From a virus: 41,723 nt of DNA. Every line of letters starts with the position of its first letter. Positions within the stretch are counted from its first letter, which is position 1. Under the pieces are notes generated by a model. It saw nothing but the letters and a program-made list of their open reading frames with translations, was not told the origin of the DNA and ran no database searches. A program made the translations under genes and the position numbers. Location: positions 1 to 41,723 of IMG/VR virus record IMGVR_UViG_3300042448_000791; one strand, given 5' to 3'. Below are positions 7,701 through 16,307 of this stretch, piece after piece.

Positions 7701-8642
7701 ATGGATTTAAATCAAATAATAAAGAAAGTTTTATCTGAAGCAACTTCAGATAGTGGTGGGAGTAGAGGTTCATATATTGCACCAATGCAGTTAGGTGTTA
7801 GAAAATTTAAAAATTCTCAAAACGGACCATTCACAATACCTGTATCAAAATACGATAGTCCAATGTTAGAATTTGATAGTTATGATGGGTCAATGGATGA
7901 AACAAAAAAACAAATCAAAAAAATAGAGTCTAAAGCAAAAAAAGTTACAAATTATATTAAGAAACACCCGAACTCAACATTTAGTGATGATGATGGTAAT
8001 AATATTAACCAAACACCTGGTAAAAATAAAAAAATTGTACCTGTAAATGAATGGGTTGAAATAACTGAAGCAAGTACAAGTATAACTGCCGGTGAATATA
8101 GTGGTCCAATTGAAATAGGTTTAAAAAAATGGAGTAAAAGTGAGTTAGGTCCTTTTTACGAATTTATAGACAATAAATTAAATGATATTGCAATTAAAAA
8201 AAGTTTAAAAAATAATTTAAAAAGAATTGTTGGTGTTTGGGAAAAAGGTAAAGATGGAACTCATAACGTTAATACTCACGATGTTCATACAATAAATGAA
8301 GATTTAGGAGTTTGGTTTGGTAAAAAGAAGAAACCTAAAGGGTCTTCTCAACCAAAAGGACCTTGGGTTAACATTTGTAGTAAAGTTGACGGTAAACATC
8401 CTCCATGTGGACGACAGGATACTTCTAAAGGATCTTACCCTAAATGTAGGGCGGCTGGAGTTGCAGGTAAAATGAGTGATTCACAAAAAAGATCTGCCTG
8501 TCAACAAAAAAGAACCGCAGAAAAAAAAGACACTCAGACAGGAAAAGGACAAAAACCTATTATGACATCATATAAAACAAAAAAGGAATCCGTAGATTCC
8601 TTAGTTGATAATATTTTATTTGAAATTAGAAACTCGGTCTAA
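7701..8642 (+). CDS. Putative internal head protein: two repeated cleavable modules and Cys-rich tail
   Basis: This 313-residue basic protein starts at the ATG just behind the late-type box; the frame stays open upstream to 7614, but that start is unlikely. The N-terminus MDLNQIIKKVLSE before Ala14 resembles a T4 capsid-targeting peptide with a gp21-type cut site. A related module recurs. After Glu13 there is ATSDSGG...YIAPMQLGVRKF...GPF, and after Glu123 (ITE before Ala) ASTSITAG...YSGPIEIGLKKW...GPF. The C-terminal part (about residues 215-300) has GPWVNICSKVDGKHPPCGR, YPKCRAAG and SACQQKR. This recalls the Cys-containing DUF5872-type domain of phage proteins. The domain name and head role are inferences. 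Confidence 0.6.
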   Translation: MDLNQIIKKVLSEATSDSGGSRGSYIAPMQLGVRKFKNSQNGPFTIPVSKYDSPMLEFDSYDGSMDETKKQIKKIESKAKKVTNYIKKHPNSTFSDDDGNNINQTPGKNKKIVPVNEWVEITEASTSITAGEYSGPIEIGLKKWSKSELGPFYEFIDNKLNDIAIKKSLKNNLKRIVGVWEKGKDGTHNVNTHDVHTINEDLGVWFGKKKKPKGSSQPKGPWVNICSKVDGKHPPCGRQDTSKGSYPKCRAAGVAGKMSDSQKRSACQQKRTAEKKDTQTGKGQKPIMTSYKTKKESVDSLVDNILFEIRNSV

Positions 8643-9044
8643 GATATTGTGTAGAGAGTTAGTAATCTGTGAATTAACCTCTCCCTCATAATTAAGCCTT
8701 CTCTTATCTGCCTCAAGATCAAAAATATACGTTAATCTTTCCCAATCTCTTTCATGTAGTTTAACATTATAATTGTAAATGTGATTAGTGATCTCAACTC
8801 TATGATCTGTCATTGTTATGAAAATTTTCATATCGTCATTTTTAAGATAACGTTTATCAGACATTGGGGCGATCATAAATTCCGTATCTTTATGTTGAAT
8901 TATTTTAAGACATATTTTAAAACAGGTCTTTTCATATGATAGGATTTCATTTTGATAAGTTGGTATAATATTTGAAGATTTTTTTGACCAAATATAAAAT
9001 TTAAGTTTTAATCTACTTAAGAATCTTTTTACTCTGTTTTTCAT
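8616..9044 (-). CDS. Hypothetical protein, convergent and overlapping
   Basis: This 142-residue protein has a strongly basic N-terminus (MKNRVKRFLSRLKLKFYIWSKK) and mixed alpha/beta pattern. I do not recognise it. Its last nine codons overlap the end of the plus-strand gene at 7701-8642 by 27 bases, tail to tail. Upstream lies an AT-rich 71-base gap with a possible host-type -7 element. Whether it is an early gene or part of the upstream minus-strand unit cannot be decided from the sequence. Confidence 0.6.
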   Translation of the reverse strand: MKNRVKRFLSRLKLKFYIWSKKSSNIIPTYQNEILSYEKTCFKICLKIIQHKDTEFMIAPMSDKRYLKNDDMKIFITMTDHRVEITNHIYNYNVKLHERDWERLTYIFDLEADKRRLNYEGEVNSQITNSLHNILDRVSNFK

Positions 9045-9068
9045 ATTTGTATAAAGTTTATGTGTCTA

Positions 9069-9076
9069 CAAATATA
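9069..9076 (-). promoter_or_regulatory. Possible host-type -7 element for the gene at 9044
   Basis: On the minus strand TATATTTG matches TAnnTTTG and lies 24 bases from the ATG. No clear -33 TTG is found at the expected distance, so this is tentative. The same gap (9045-9115) also holds A/T runs that could form a weak terminator for the gene at 9116. Confidence 0.3.
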
Positions 9077-9115
9077 TATAAATTATTTGAATAAAAAAAT
9101 ATTTTTAAAAAATTT

Positions 9116-9598
9116 TTAACAATATGCTCCTGAACAATGTTTTTTACCATCAAGACCTTTAATCGTACCTTTACATACTTGTACTGCGTGTCCATTTGCA
9201 TATGCTGAAGGGTATACATCATATTTAGATTTTGCGGATGCAATACCTCTCGCACAAAGAGGTGTGCCAACTTTTTTATCTCCTTCCGACATTACCATAT
9301 CTTCATCATCAATATTCGTAGATGATTTCATACCGTCTCTTGTGGTTTCATTCATCATGAAATCAAATACTTGATCCATATTGTTTTTAGCTTCAGAAAT
9401 ATGATCTTGAGCCCAATCATGTCCATTATCTAAAATAGATTCAACCGTACTACGATCAAAATCTAATAATAAATCACATTGTCTTCTCATTTGTTCTAAA
9501 TTAGAAAAGAACATATATCGTTCACTTTTCTGTTCATTAAGGACTCTTTTTACCAAATTGGTAATGTCCGTTTCATTTAATCTTATTACTCTTTTCAT
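9116..9598 (-). CDS. Phage protein with C-terminal YPSAYANG motif
   Basis: This is a 160-residue protein. The N-terminus MKRVIRLNETDITNLVKRVLNEQ is a short basic amphipathic peptide of a kind seen at the start of several proteins here. The middle is helical and acidic. The C-terminal 45 residues contain LCARGIASAKSKYDVYPSAYANGHAV, followed by VCKG and a terminal CSGAYC. The ARA-K-K-x-D-V-YPSAYANG signature recurs in many large-phage proteins of unknown function. Four Cys in the tail suggest metal binding or disulfides. It lies 4 bases after the structural gene at 9603 in the same unit, so a virion role is plausible but unproven. Confidence 0.65.
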   Translation of the reverse strand: MKRVIRLNETDITNLVKRVLNEQKSERYMFFSNLEQMRRQCDLLLDFDRSTVESILDNGHDWAQDHISEAKNNMDQVFDFMMNETTRDGMKSSTNIDDEDMVMSEGDKKVGTPLCARGIASAKSKYDVYPSAYANGHAVQVCKGTIKGLDGKKHCSGAYC

Positions 9599-9602
9599 TG
9601 TA

Positions 9603-9989
9603 TTATGAATTTAATCCGTTAGGTCCTCCTATTACGACCATGTTTAATTGAGTGACTGGAGTACCATATCCGTCAGTATAAACAGGGTGAGGTGGTGTTA
9701 AATTATAAACCGTAATTACTGTTTCATCAGAACAAACTTCACATATATCATATGCTGTATTTGCACTTCTTGGTATATCAATAATACATTCATTACAATT
9801 ATCATATTGGGTGATTGCCGAATATGTTGTTGCTCCAGTGGTGCCAGTTAATATGGTACCACAAATAGTTTCTCCTGTTAGTCCATTACTAAATGAATAA
9901 GTTTGTCCCGTTATTGGGGTAAAACTTACACCAAAACCAACTGTGAATTGATTTGATGATGAACATTGTTCTAATATAAAATTTGCCAT
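9603..9989 (-). CDS. Small putative virion protein
   Basis: This 128-residue protein is rich in Thr, Gly, Ser and beta-forming residues, with several Cys (residues about 9, 43, 84-93, 108). No catalytic motif is seen. The composition resembles small beta-sandwich decoration or fibre-associated proteins. It lies between a tail structural gene and the YPSAYANG protein on the same strand. It is preceded by a TATTTATT box 10 bases from its ATG, consistent with late expression. Function unknown. Confidence 0.6.
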   Translation of the reverse strand: MANFILEQCSSSNQFTVGFGVSFTPITGQTYSFSNGLTGETICGTILTGTTGATTYSAITQYDNCNECIIDIPRSANTAYDICEVCSDETVITVYNLTPPHPVYTDGYGTPVTQLNMVVIGGPNGLNS

Positions 9990-9999
9990 ATCTTTATTT

Positions 10000-10007
10000 A
10001 ATAAATA
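10000..10007 (-). promoter_or_regulatory. TATTTATT variant box for the gene at 9989
   Basis: Read on the minus strand the box is TATTTATT, ending 10 bases before the ATG. The same variant and the same 10-base spacing occur before the lectin-like gene at 34586. Confidence 0.45.
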
Positions 10008-10010
10008 TCT

Positions 10011-11468
10011 TTATTTTTTATTTACGATTTGAAATTTAATCTGTCTCTTATAAGTATTTACTTCTCCACTAGAAATGACTTTTAAATCTATATAATATTC
10101 ATTTGGAATCTTATCCCTTGTGTCAAATATAAAATAGTACTCATTTGGAGTTCTATTAAGTTTGGTCCAATCTTGTACTTGTACTTCGGTTTGACCTTCT
10201 CTAACATACACTCTATAATGACCTTCAATTTTTGGTAATTGTTGGTTAGTGGTATATGCTTTCTTGATTATAACACCAACTTTTCTAATATCGGTATTTA
10301 ATATTTTTTCATCTTGTTTAATTCCATAATAATCAAAACCATATACCGCAGGATCATTAGTTGTTGTTCCTATTTGAATTGATTTCTGTAATGGGTATAT
10401 TACAAATTCATTAATTACATTAGGTAATGAAAAACCATTTAATAAAATGTTTGACCAAGTATCAGTAAAGATACATGGTGTTTTATATCCAAGTAATGGT
10501 GGTATTGTTATCTCATATACACCTTTTGTTACCTGACAAGATGGTAAATTAATAAGACCCGGTATTGGAGTTCCTGTTTGATCACCAATTGTAACCAAAG
10601 GATTATTATCTAAGTTTTGAAAATCCCCATCTTCAAAGATATATAAGTACAGTTTATTAATTTTACCTAATGAAAATGAATTTCTATCATCTTCAATTGA
10701 ATCATTATAGTTTGTTTCTAAGAATGGTTCGTAGAATGTTTGAGTGTGTCTTGTAAAAAATCCAACAGAATAATTACCTGTTGTTCCTGTTAAGTTTTCA
10801 ACTTGAGGTAAGTAAGCAATTCCCCAACCCGTTACACCTGTTAGTGATCCATTTAAAATAGAGTTTATTTCATTTGTCATATCAAACTCTACATTTTCAT
10901 CACCAAATTCAAAATGTTGTGTGTCAATAATTTGTAATTGATTATAATTAAATAATCCTGTATTTGTGTTACTATAAATTCCTGGTTCTTGCCAATCCGT
11001 AATTGTTGTGGTTTCCAACCAATTTGATGGTCTATCTGAATAGTTCTTATCACTTGGTATACCAGTTACTTGATCATAGTAATCATAACCAACACCCTCA
11101 TCCCAATTCTGAGAAGTTCCCGATAAGGAATTAAGAGGTATTCTAAATAATATTAAATCAAATGACGTTGCTCTTAGTCTACCTTGAGATGTTGAAGTGT
11201 TTAATAATTCTTTATCAAAATAACTTGTATTAGTCATTCTTAAGGTATGAGTTGTATCTAAATTACACCCCACACTTATAACACCATTTTGGTATTTTTC
11301 ATTTAATAAAGTAAGGTCTAAATCAAAGATAAAACGTGTAAATCCAATTGGGTTTAAAAGACTTCCATCACCATAAAATAATTCGGTAACAGGATTTCTC
11401 CCTGAATTAACAAGACTATTAGATATTAAAGTATTATTCCTACTGAAATATGAATTATTTATTGACAT
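10011..11468 (-). CDS. Large tail/baseplate structural protein (DNRLRE-like first half)
   Basis: This 485-residue protein is beta-rich. The first half (about residues 1-245) contains TRFIFDLDLTLLNEKY, RMTNTSYFDKELL, VEFDMTNEINSILNG and ETNYNDSIEDDRNSF. This pattern is like DNRLRE-type beta-sandwich stalk domains, which crosslink or decorate surface and virion proteins. The second half (FYLYIFEDG to the end) looks like one or more Ig-like domains. It sits 20 bases downstream of the gp5-like baseplate gene and has its own exact TATTTATA box. Virion location is likely; the exact role is unknown. Confidence 0.65.
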   Translation of the reverse strand: MSINNSYFSRNNTLISNSLVNSGRNPVTELFYGDGSLLNPIGFTRFIFDLDLTLLNEKYQNGVISVGCNLDTTHTLRMTNTSYFDKELLNTSTSQGRLRATSFDLILFRIPLNSLSGTSQNWDEGVGYDYYDQVTGIPSDKNYSDRPSNWLETTTITDWQEPGIYSNTNTGLFNYNQLQIIDTQHFEFGDENVEFDMTNEINSILNGSLTGVTGWGIAYLPQVENLTGTTGNYSVGFFTRHTQTFYEPFLETNYNDSIEDDRNSFSLGKINKLYLYIFEDGDFQNLDNNPLVTIGDQTGTPIPGLINLPSCQVTKGVYEITIPPLLGYKTPCIFTDTWSNILLNGFSLPNVINEFVIYPLQKSIQIGTTTNDPAVYGFDYYGIKQDEKILNTDIRKVGVIIKKAYTTNQQLPKIEGHYRVYVREGQTEVQVQDWTKLNRTPNEYYFIFDTRDKIPNEYYIDLKVISSGEVNTYKRQIKFQIVNKK

Positions 11469-11480
11469 TTACGTTTTTAA

Positions 11481-11488
11481 TATAAATA
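11481..11488 (-). promoter_or_regulatory. TATTTATA box, candidate late promoter on the minus strand
   Basis: An exact TATTTATA reads on the minus strand, 12 bases before the ATG at 11468. It shows that the box follows gene orientation, not one strand. Confidence 0.6.
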
Positions 11489-13042
11489 TCAATTAATCCT
11501 AATATTTTGATTTAATATTGTATTTTGAGAATTATTAAGTATTTCCAGTATTTTTTTAGATGAAGGACCATCAGGTATTGATGGATATTCTTGTATTGGT
11601 GCAAGTCCTGGAAATGGGTGTACGTGACCTATCATAAATTGAACGATGAGGTTTAAGAATGACATTAATTCTTCACCTCTAACCATTGAATTTGTTTTAC
11701 CGTAAATCGTATCTGTTAACGTTGGTTGATCAATACCGTATAGTGTATTTTTTAGATCAATCGGAGTACCTTTACTTGGGATAACTGATTTATGTGATAA
11801 CAAATAAAGAAAATCTCCACCCATTACACCATATGATGTTGGGGTTGCCTCAAATGTGTCATTTGCAACTTTAGTTATTTTAACTTCAAGTTGTTCACCC
11901 AAAACATCTTGTATCCAAACAAGTCCAAACCCATACTCTTTATTTTGAGGTGATAATTTAGTTTTTGAATAAAAATCCAAAATATTATTAAATTCAGTTA
12001 AACCATTTGGGGTATCAATACTTGCATTTAAATATATTTCAGTATTACTTTTTGTTGGGGTAAACACAAATGGAAATTGATTTTCCAATTTAGCTCCATC
12101 TTGTGATGGGTATGAAAGATAACCATCAATATTTATTTTACCAATATTAACACCTTTAATAAAATCATTAATTATTGTTAAAGATTCTTCAGAAGTTTTA
12201 CCAGTAAAGTTTAATTCATATAAAGTTGTTCCTTTGTAACTATCTAAATCAGAAGTAAGGAAAATTTTATTGGATAAAGTTTCAGGTACTGGAATTAAAC
12301 TATATAATTTTACACTACCATCAAAAGTTGTTCCTGTTGTTGCAAGATTTGTAATTTCCCACTCAACCAAATTTTTAACTTGTCTACTTTCTTTTATGTA
12401 TTCGGTAACTGTTTTTGGTTCACCTTTAATTTTTTCTAATGGAGATGTGGATATTTGTAAAAATGATCTTTTATCATTTGGTACGGGTATATTAAAATCA
12501 GCACTTGAAGATTTAAGAGGATCTAATTTACCTGCTCGTATTAACACATCATTTTCTTTAACAACAACATCTGCGGTTCCTCTACCTAATATTGCGTTGT
12601 CACCAGGTTCGGGGTATATTCCATAAATTTTTGGGTCCGTAATCCCTGTTTTACGATCTCTTAATTGATTTGCCTGTTTGAAAAATTCTCCAGTTGCCAA
12701 CATGGACTGAGAGTTTTTCCAATCTTCTTTAGAATTATTTTGGGGTCTTGTTATTGGTCCTTGAATATAAAATTTATTGGCATCTAATCTTTCACGATTG
12801 TCGTAATAAATTAGGTTAACATATTCATTCTCTTTTGGTACCTGATTAATGTAGTATGGTAATAACGGTAAAAACACAAATGGATCTTTTGCCGTCCACT
12901 TATCATTTTCTTCATTCCAATCTTCGGGTAAAGAATCCTCATACCTTTCAAGGGTAGGTACAACTCGTACCCTACCTAACATCATTGGATCTTTATTATC
13001 TTTTACATAACCCGGAAATAAATTTTTATTTTTGAACCACAT
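11489..13042 (-). CDS. 5: Baseplate central spike/hub protein, gp5-like OB-fold
   Basis: This 517-residue protein begins with a gp5/VgrG-type OB-fold. VKDNKDPMMLGRVRVVP (about residues 14-30) and FVFLPLLPYYINQVPKENEYVNLIYY (about 56-81) match the usual D-P-x-x-x-GRVRV and P...VPxxGExV pattern. Then comes GRGTADVVVKENDVLIRAGK and a Gly/Ser-poor beta region. The C-terminus has FMIGHVHPFPGLAP, often seen at the tip part of such proteins. No lysozyme domain like that of T4 gp5 is visible. It would form the membrane-piercing spike at the baseplate centre. It overlaps the small upstream gene by 17 bases. The family call is good; exact T4 equivalence is less sure. Confidence 0.75.
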   Translation of the reverse strand: MWFKNKNLFPGYVKDNKDPMMLGRVRVVPTLERYEDSLPEDWNEENDKWTAKDPFVFLPLLPYYINQVPKENEYVNLIYYDNRERLDANKFYIQGPITRPQNNSKEDWKNSQSMLATGEFFKQANQLRDRKTGITDPKIYGIYPEPGDNAILGRGTADVVVKENDVLIRAGKLDPLKSSSADFNIPVPNDKRSFLQISTSPLEKIKGEPKTVTEYIKESRQVKNLVEWEITNLATTGTTFDGSVKLYSLIPVPETLSNKIFLTSDLDSYKGTTLYELNFTGKTSEESLTIINDFIKGVNIGKINIDGYLSYPSQDGAKLENQFPFVFTPTKSNTEIYLNASIDTPNGLTEFNNILDFYSKTKLSPQNKEYGFGLVWIQDVLGEQLEVKITKVANDTFEATPTSYGVMGGDFLYLLSHKSVIPSKGTPIDLKNTLYGIDQPTLTDTIYGKTNSMVRGEELMSFLNLIVQFMIGHVHPFPGLAPIQEYPSIPDGPSSKKILEILNNSQNTILNQNIRIN

Positions 13043-13244
13043 TTCTTGCTTGATATTCTTTTAATAGTGTATTATATGTCAACTCTAATTTGTCTAAATG
13101 ACTTGTCATTTTAATTAAATTTTCTTTTGTAATATCAAAATCTTTTTTAATAAATTCCATAGCCAAAATTAGATCTTTATTAGGTCTAACTTTGTGTTCT
13201 TTAATAATTTCCACAACTTGTTGTGATTGTACTTTATTATCCAT
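13026..13244 (-). CDS. Small helical protein upstream of the baseplate spike gene
   Basis: This is a 72-residue Lys/Glu-rich, all-helical protein (MDNKVQSQQVVEIIKEHKVRP, then a helix to the end), probably a coiled coil. Function unknown. It overlaps the start of the spike gene by 17 bases and lies 11 bases after the 635-residue structural gene, so it is co-transcribed with baseplate genes. A chaperone or small wedge role is possible. A gp33-like co-activator was considered, but no sequence support was seen. Confidence 0.6.
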   Translation of the reverse strand: MDNKVQSQQVVEIIKEHKVRPNKDLILAMEFIKKDFDITKENLIKMTSHLDKLELTYNTLLKEYQARNVVQK

Positions 13245-13255
13245 TGTTTTATATT

Positions 13256-15163
13256 TTATTTACCATAACAAACTATTGGTATTGTTTGTCCAATTGGTGT
13301 TATACTTAGTGGGTATATTGCAATTTGTGATTTACCATTTGACGCATTTTCTTGATCTGAACCATCTAATAACGCTTTTATTGATGCCAACATTAAGTTA
13401 GGACTTCCATCTGGCATCGTACCTGTTGGTAACCCCAATTCTTCAAAATTTGCAATAACATTTAAAAATGCTCTATCTGAGGAATAACCACTTAAAAGTT
13501 TTGAACTTAATAATAATGGTAATGGGATGTCCCCACCAAATCCTTTTGATGCGATTTTTAACGCATTTAATAAAGCATCAATTACGCTTTTACATTCCCT
13601 AAAATCTTTTACAATTTTAGCAATTGCAATTAGTAATTCAGTTAAAGATAAAATTATATTTAATCTTTTATTATTTAATCCTCTAATTACATCTAAATTT
13701 ACTGATTGGACTAACTTCAAAATATCTTTTTTAATTATATCAAATAAAATTTTAACAAAAATTTCCCCCACTTTTGATGCAAATTTAATAAAGAACGATT
13801 TAAGTCTTCTTGCAAAATCCATAAATGAACTAATTTGTAAATCTAAACTTTGACCTAATGATTTTGTTATAATCATTAAAGGTAAAACAACTTTAGGTGA
13901 AAGGACTGTGGCCACCATTGCCTTTGGAAACTCTTTAAGGAATGATAAATCAATATTTATTTCCAATGGAAACCATCCTGGATTTTTAGTTAAAACATCA
14001 GTTAAATTAGCTGCGTCATCAATACTATTTGAATTATTTTTACCATCAACAAAGACTAAATTATTTAACGCATTTGTTATACTATCTGAATCAACAGGTA
14101 ATTTAACCGTATCACACTCCTCAAATTCAACTACCCCCATTTTTATGTCGGAAACTTTTGAGTCGATAAAACGTAAATCAATATCTGTAAATTCAAAGAA
14201 AGATTCGTCAACATTATCATTTTCAGACAATTTTGCAATTCCGGACACATCAATCTCTTTAGTATTATCAAAACATAGCCCTAATATTCTTTGCATGATT
14301 AACAGTATTTTTTGTAAGTCGTCTAAATCCGCATTACCATCTCCTTTTTTAATAGATATCGCACCTGTCAATTGATTCATAAGATTTGCAAAGAAATTAG
14401 TTTCATCAAAAAGTTTTATTGTTGTAAAATAATCTTTTAAAAATTCAGAAACTTTATTTGTAGTCATTCTATTTTTTAAATCAACTTTAAAAAAGTTACC
14501 TTGTATTGTTTGTGAAGTTGTTGGATCAACGTAAGACTCAACGTATGAAATATCAAATAATTCTTGACCTGATGTACCTTTATAACTTTGTCCCGATGCA
14601 GGAACACTAAATGGTTGGTTAATATTTTGAGTTCTATTATATAATTCCTTATTCATTGAAAATGGAAAACTACTATATTGAATACTTTTCTTTTCATATA
14701 ATAATTTACCCACATCTGTTGCAGGATCCTCTTTTAATGTGTTAAGTAGGTCAACTGACTTAACTCTAATATAAATCGTCTGAGGAACAAATTCTTGGTC
14801 TTGTGAACAACCTACGGCAGTTAACATTAATTCCAATAAAATATCATCTAATTTTGGTACGATTTCTTTAATTGCTTTTGTAAAAGTTTTTTTAAGATAA
14901 CTTTGACTACTTTTACCCGCACCCAATGACAAAAAGTTTAAGTCTAACAACTTATCAAATTGAGTTTTAATTTCTTTTTGATATTTGTTTTTTAATTTTT
15001 TTGCATCAGAAAGTTGTGTGGAAGTTTCAGATTTTTTCTTTTCTAAAGTTTTTCCAGCCTTTTTTCGTAGATCTTCAATATCACTATTAACTTTTTTATA
15101 TTTTTTTAATATAGTTGTTTTTTTATCTACTTCATTAAAACCATCTTCAGTATCCTGTGCCAT
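13256..15163 (-). CDS. Large putative tail/baseplate protein, 635 residues
   Basis: The N-terminus (about residues 1-70) is a Lys/Glu/Asp coiled coil. Two Cys-containing and beta-rich regions follow. Residues about 400-540 hold long hydrophobic helices (FPKAMVATVLSPKVVLPLMI, ILSLTELLIAIAKIVKDFR). These are amphipathic or buried, with no clear signal peptide. The C-terminus is more polar. I do not recognise the family. It precedes the gp5-like spike gene, overlaps the end of the gene at 15163 by one base, and is long enough for a baseplate hub or wedge component. Virion role is inferred from context. Confidence 0.6.
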   Translation of the reverse strand: MAQDTEDGFNEVDKKTTILKKYKKVNSDIEDLRKKAGKTLEKKKSETSTQLSDAKKLKNKYQKEIKTQFDKLLDLNFLSLGAGKSSQSYLKKTFTKAIKEIVPKLDDILLELMLTAVGCSQDQEFVPQTIYIRVKSVDLLNTLKEDPATDVGKLLYEKKSIQYSSFPFSMNKELYNRTQNINQPFSVPASGQSYKGTSGQELFDISYVESYVDPTTSQTIQGNFFKVDLKNRMTTNKVSEFLKDYFTTIKLFDETNFFANLMNQLTGAISIKKGDGNADLDDLQKILLIMQRILGLCFDNTKEIDVSGIAKLSENDNVDESFFEFTDIDLRFIDSKVSDIKMGVVEFEECDTVKLPVDSDSITNALNNLVFVDGKNNSNSIDDAANLTDVLTKNPGWFPLEINIDLSFLKEFPKAMVATVLSPKVVLPLMIITKSLGQSLDLQISSFMDFARRLKSFFIKFASKVGEIFVKILFDIIKKDILKLVQSVNLDVIRGLNNKRLNIILSLTELLIAIAKIVKDFRECKSVIDALLNALKIASKGFGGDIPLPLLLSSKLLSGYSSDRAFLNVIANFEELGLPTGTMPDGSPNLMLASIKALLDGSDQENASNGKSQIAIYPLSITPIGQTIPIVCYGK

Positions 15164-15537
15164 TATTTATTCAGTTTGTAACTATTATCTGTTGAGGTGT
15201 CTTTATCAATTAAACTTTTAAATGTGTCATCATCAAGATCCAAATCTGACAAAGTAAAATTATCTTCTTGTTTTTCCTGAGATTTTTGCCAAATTTGAGC
15301 TTGTAGTTTTGATAACGATAGTTTTTTCTCAACACAATCATTAATAATCTTTTGTTGTTTTTCAATAACAGGACCAATAAGAGTCATATCTTCTGGTTCT
15401 TTCATCATTGTTAACATCTTGTTTTGTATTCTAATTGCGGTATTTCTTTGTTCAACAAGTTCATTATAAATCTCTTGCATTAAAGATAACATTGATTCCT
15501 TAGTTAGATTAATTTCTTTTTTTGTTGGCCTTCCCAT
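15163..15537 (-). CDS. Hypothetical coiled-coil protein
   Basis: This 124-residue, strongly helical protein starts MGRPTKKEINLTKESMLSLMQEIYNEL. It has a central coiled coil (about residues 15-95) and an acidic C-terminal tail (LSDLDLDDDTFKSLID). The opening GRPTKKE is common in small phage packaging or assembly proteins, but I cannot assign one. It lies 20 bases after the late sigma gene and overlaps the next structural gene by one base, so all three probably share a transcript. Confidence 0.6.
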   Translation of the reverse strand: MGRPTKKEINLTKESMLSLMQEIYNELVEQRNTAIRIQNKMLTMMKEPEDMTLIGPVIEKQQKIINDCVEKKLSLSKLQAQIWQKSQEKQEDNFTLSDLDLDDDTFKSLIDKDTSTDNSYKLNK

Positions 15538-15557
15538 ATCTATAAGTATTTTTTATT

Positions 15558-16307
15558 CTATTTTAATAATTCATTTACGATATGAAAGTATATTTTTTTA
15601 TATCTTTTTAATGAATTACGTATTTCTTTTGTACTTAAATTGGTCATTTCCCTTAATTCAAACAGGATAATGTTCTTATTGAACTTATTATTATTTGATG
15701 TTTCTTGGAAAATTTCACCATAATTTGTAAAAATGTCAGTCAAAGCTTCTCCCAATTTTAATTCTTGTTCAGATATATTTGGTTCATTCATATTATCTTT
15801 AAGTTCATTAAGGAATTTTTTTATAATTTCTTCAGAACTTACATCGTCATTATCAATATAATAAATCATATCTGGCATATTATGAACATCACCCGAAATA
15901 TCTTCATAAGATATTTTTCTATTCATTTCTTTTTGGTCTTTTAAAATTTGCCCCATAAGATAATTTTTACAGATAGTTCCAAAATAAGAATAAGCCTTTT
16001 TCTCTTTAGCTGGCTTAAACTTGTCTATTTTAGTCATTAAAAATGAATGAGTATCCATGTGGATCTCCTCAAAGTCCATGTCTTTTCTGTATAATTTATA
16101 TCGTCTAATAATTGACGATATCATTTTATCTAAGGGGTGTTTTAAAAACTCATTATAAATTTTGTTCTTTTCGTCAAAAGATTCTGCGATTAGGTAGGCC
16201 CTAACCGCATCTTCTTCTCTTACGTCAAAATAATTATTTACTGTGGGCTTTCTTCCCTTCTTTTTCTTTTCAATTTCTTCGTTTGATAAATTACCATTTT
16301 CGGACAT
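15558..16307 (-). CDS. 55: Late-transcription sigma factor, T4 gp55-like
   Basis: This 249-residue divergent sigma-70 relative should direct host RNA polymerase to late promoters. A sigma region 2 pattern is visible. LDKMISSIIRRYKLY is followed by an acidic helix, then FKPAKEKKAYSYFGTICKNYLMGQILKDQ, the SYF-x-x-I-x-x-N-x-L core that contacts core polymerase and melts the -10 region. The C-terminus (ILFELREMTNLSTKEIRNSLKRYKKIY) resembles a short HTH or flap-binding tail. A basic AT-hook-like KKKKGRKP lies near the N-terminus. T4 gp55 is 185 residues. The start is the ATG at 16307 in a TGATG overlap with the preceding glycosyltransferase; the TTG at 16310 is not needed. Confidence 0.82.
   Translation of the reverse strand: MSENGNLSNEEIEKKKKGRKPTVNNYFDVREEDAVRAYLIAESFDEKNKIYNEFLKHPLDKMISSIIRRYKLYRKDMDFEEIHMDTHSFLMTKIDKFKPAKEKKAYSYFGTICKNYLMGQILKDQKEMNRKISYEDISGDVHNMPDMIYYIDNDDVSSEEIIKKFLNELKDNMNEPNISEQELKLGEALTDIFTNYGEIFQETSNNNKFNKNIILFELREMTNLSTKEIRNSLKRYKKIYFHIVNELLK

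Noticed and set aside
13026-13244. Small helical protein as a gp33-like late co-activator
   Set aside because: Only its size and helical character fit. No residue pattern linking it to known gp33 proteins could be seen.
13908-14375. 155-codon open frame on the plus strand
   Set aside because: It is antisense to the 635-residue structural gene, with no promoter or family match. AT-rich codon bias explains it.
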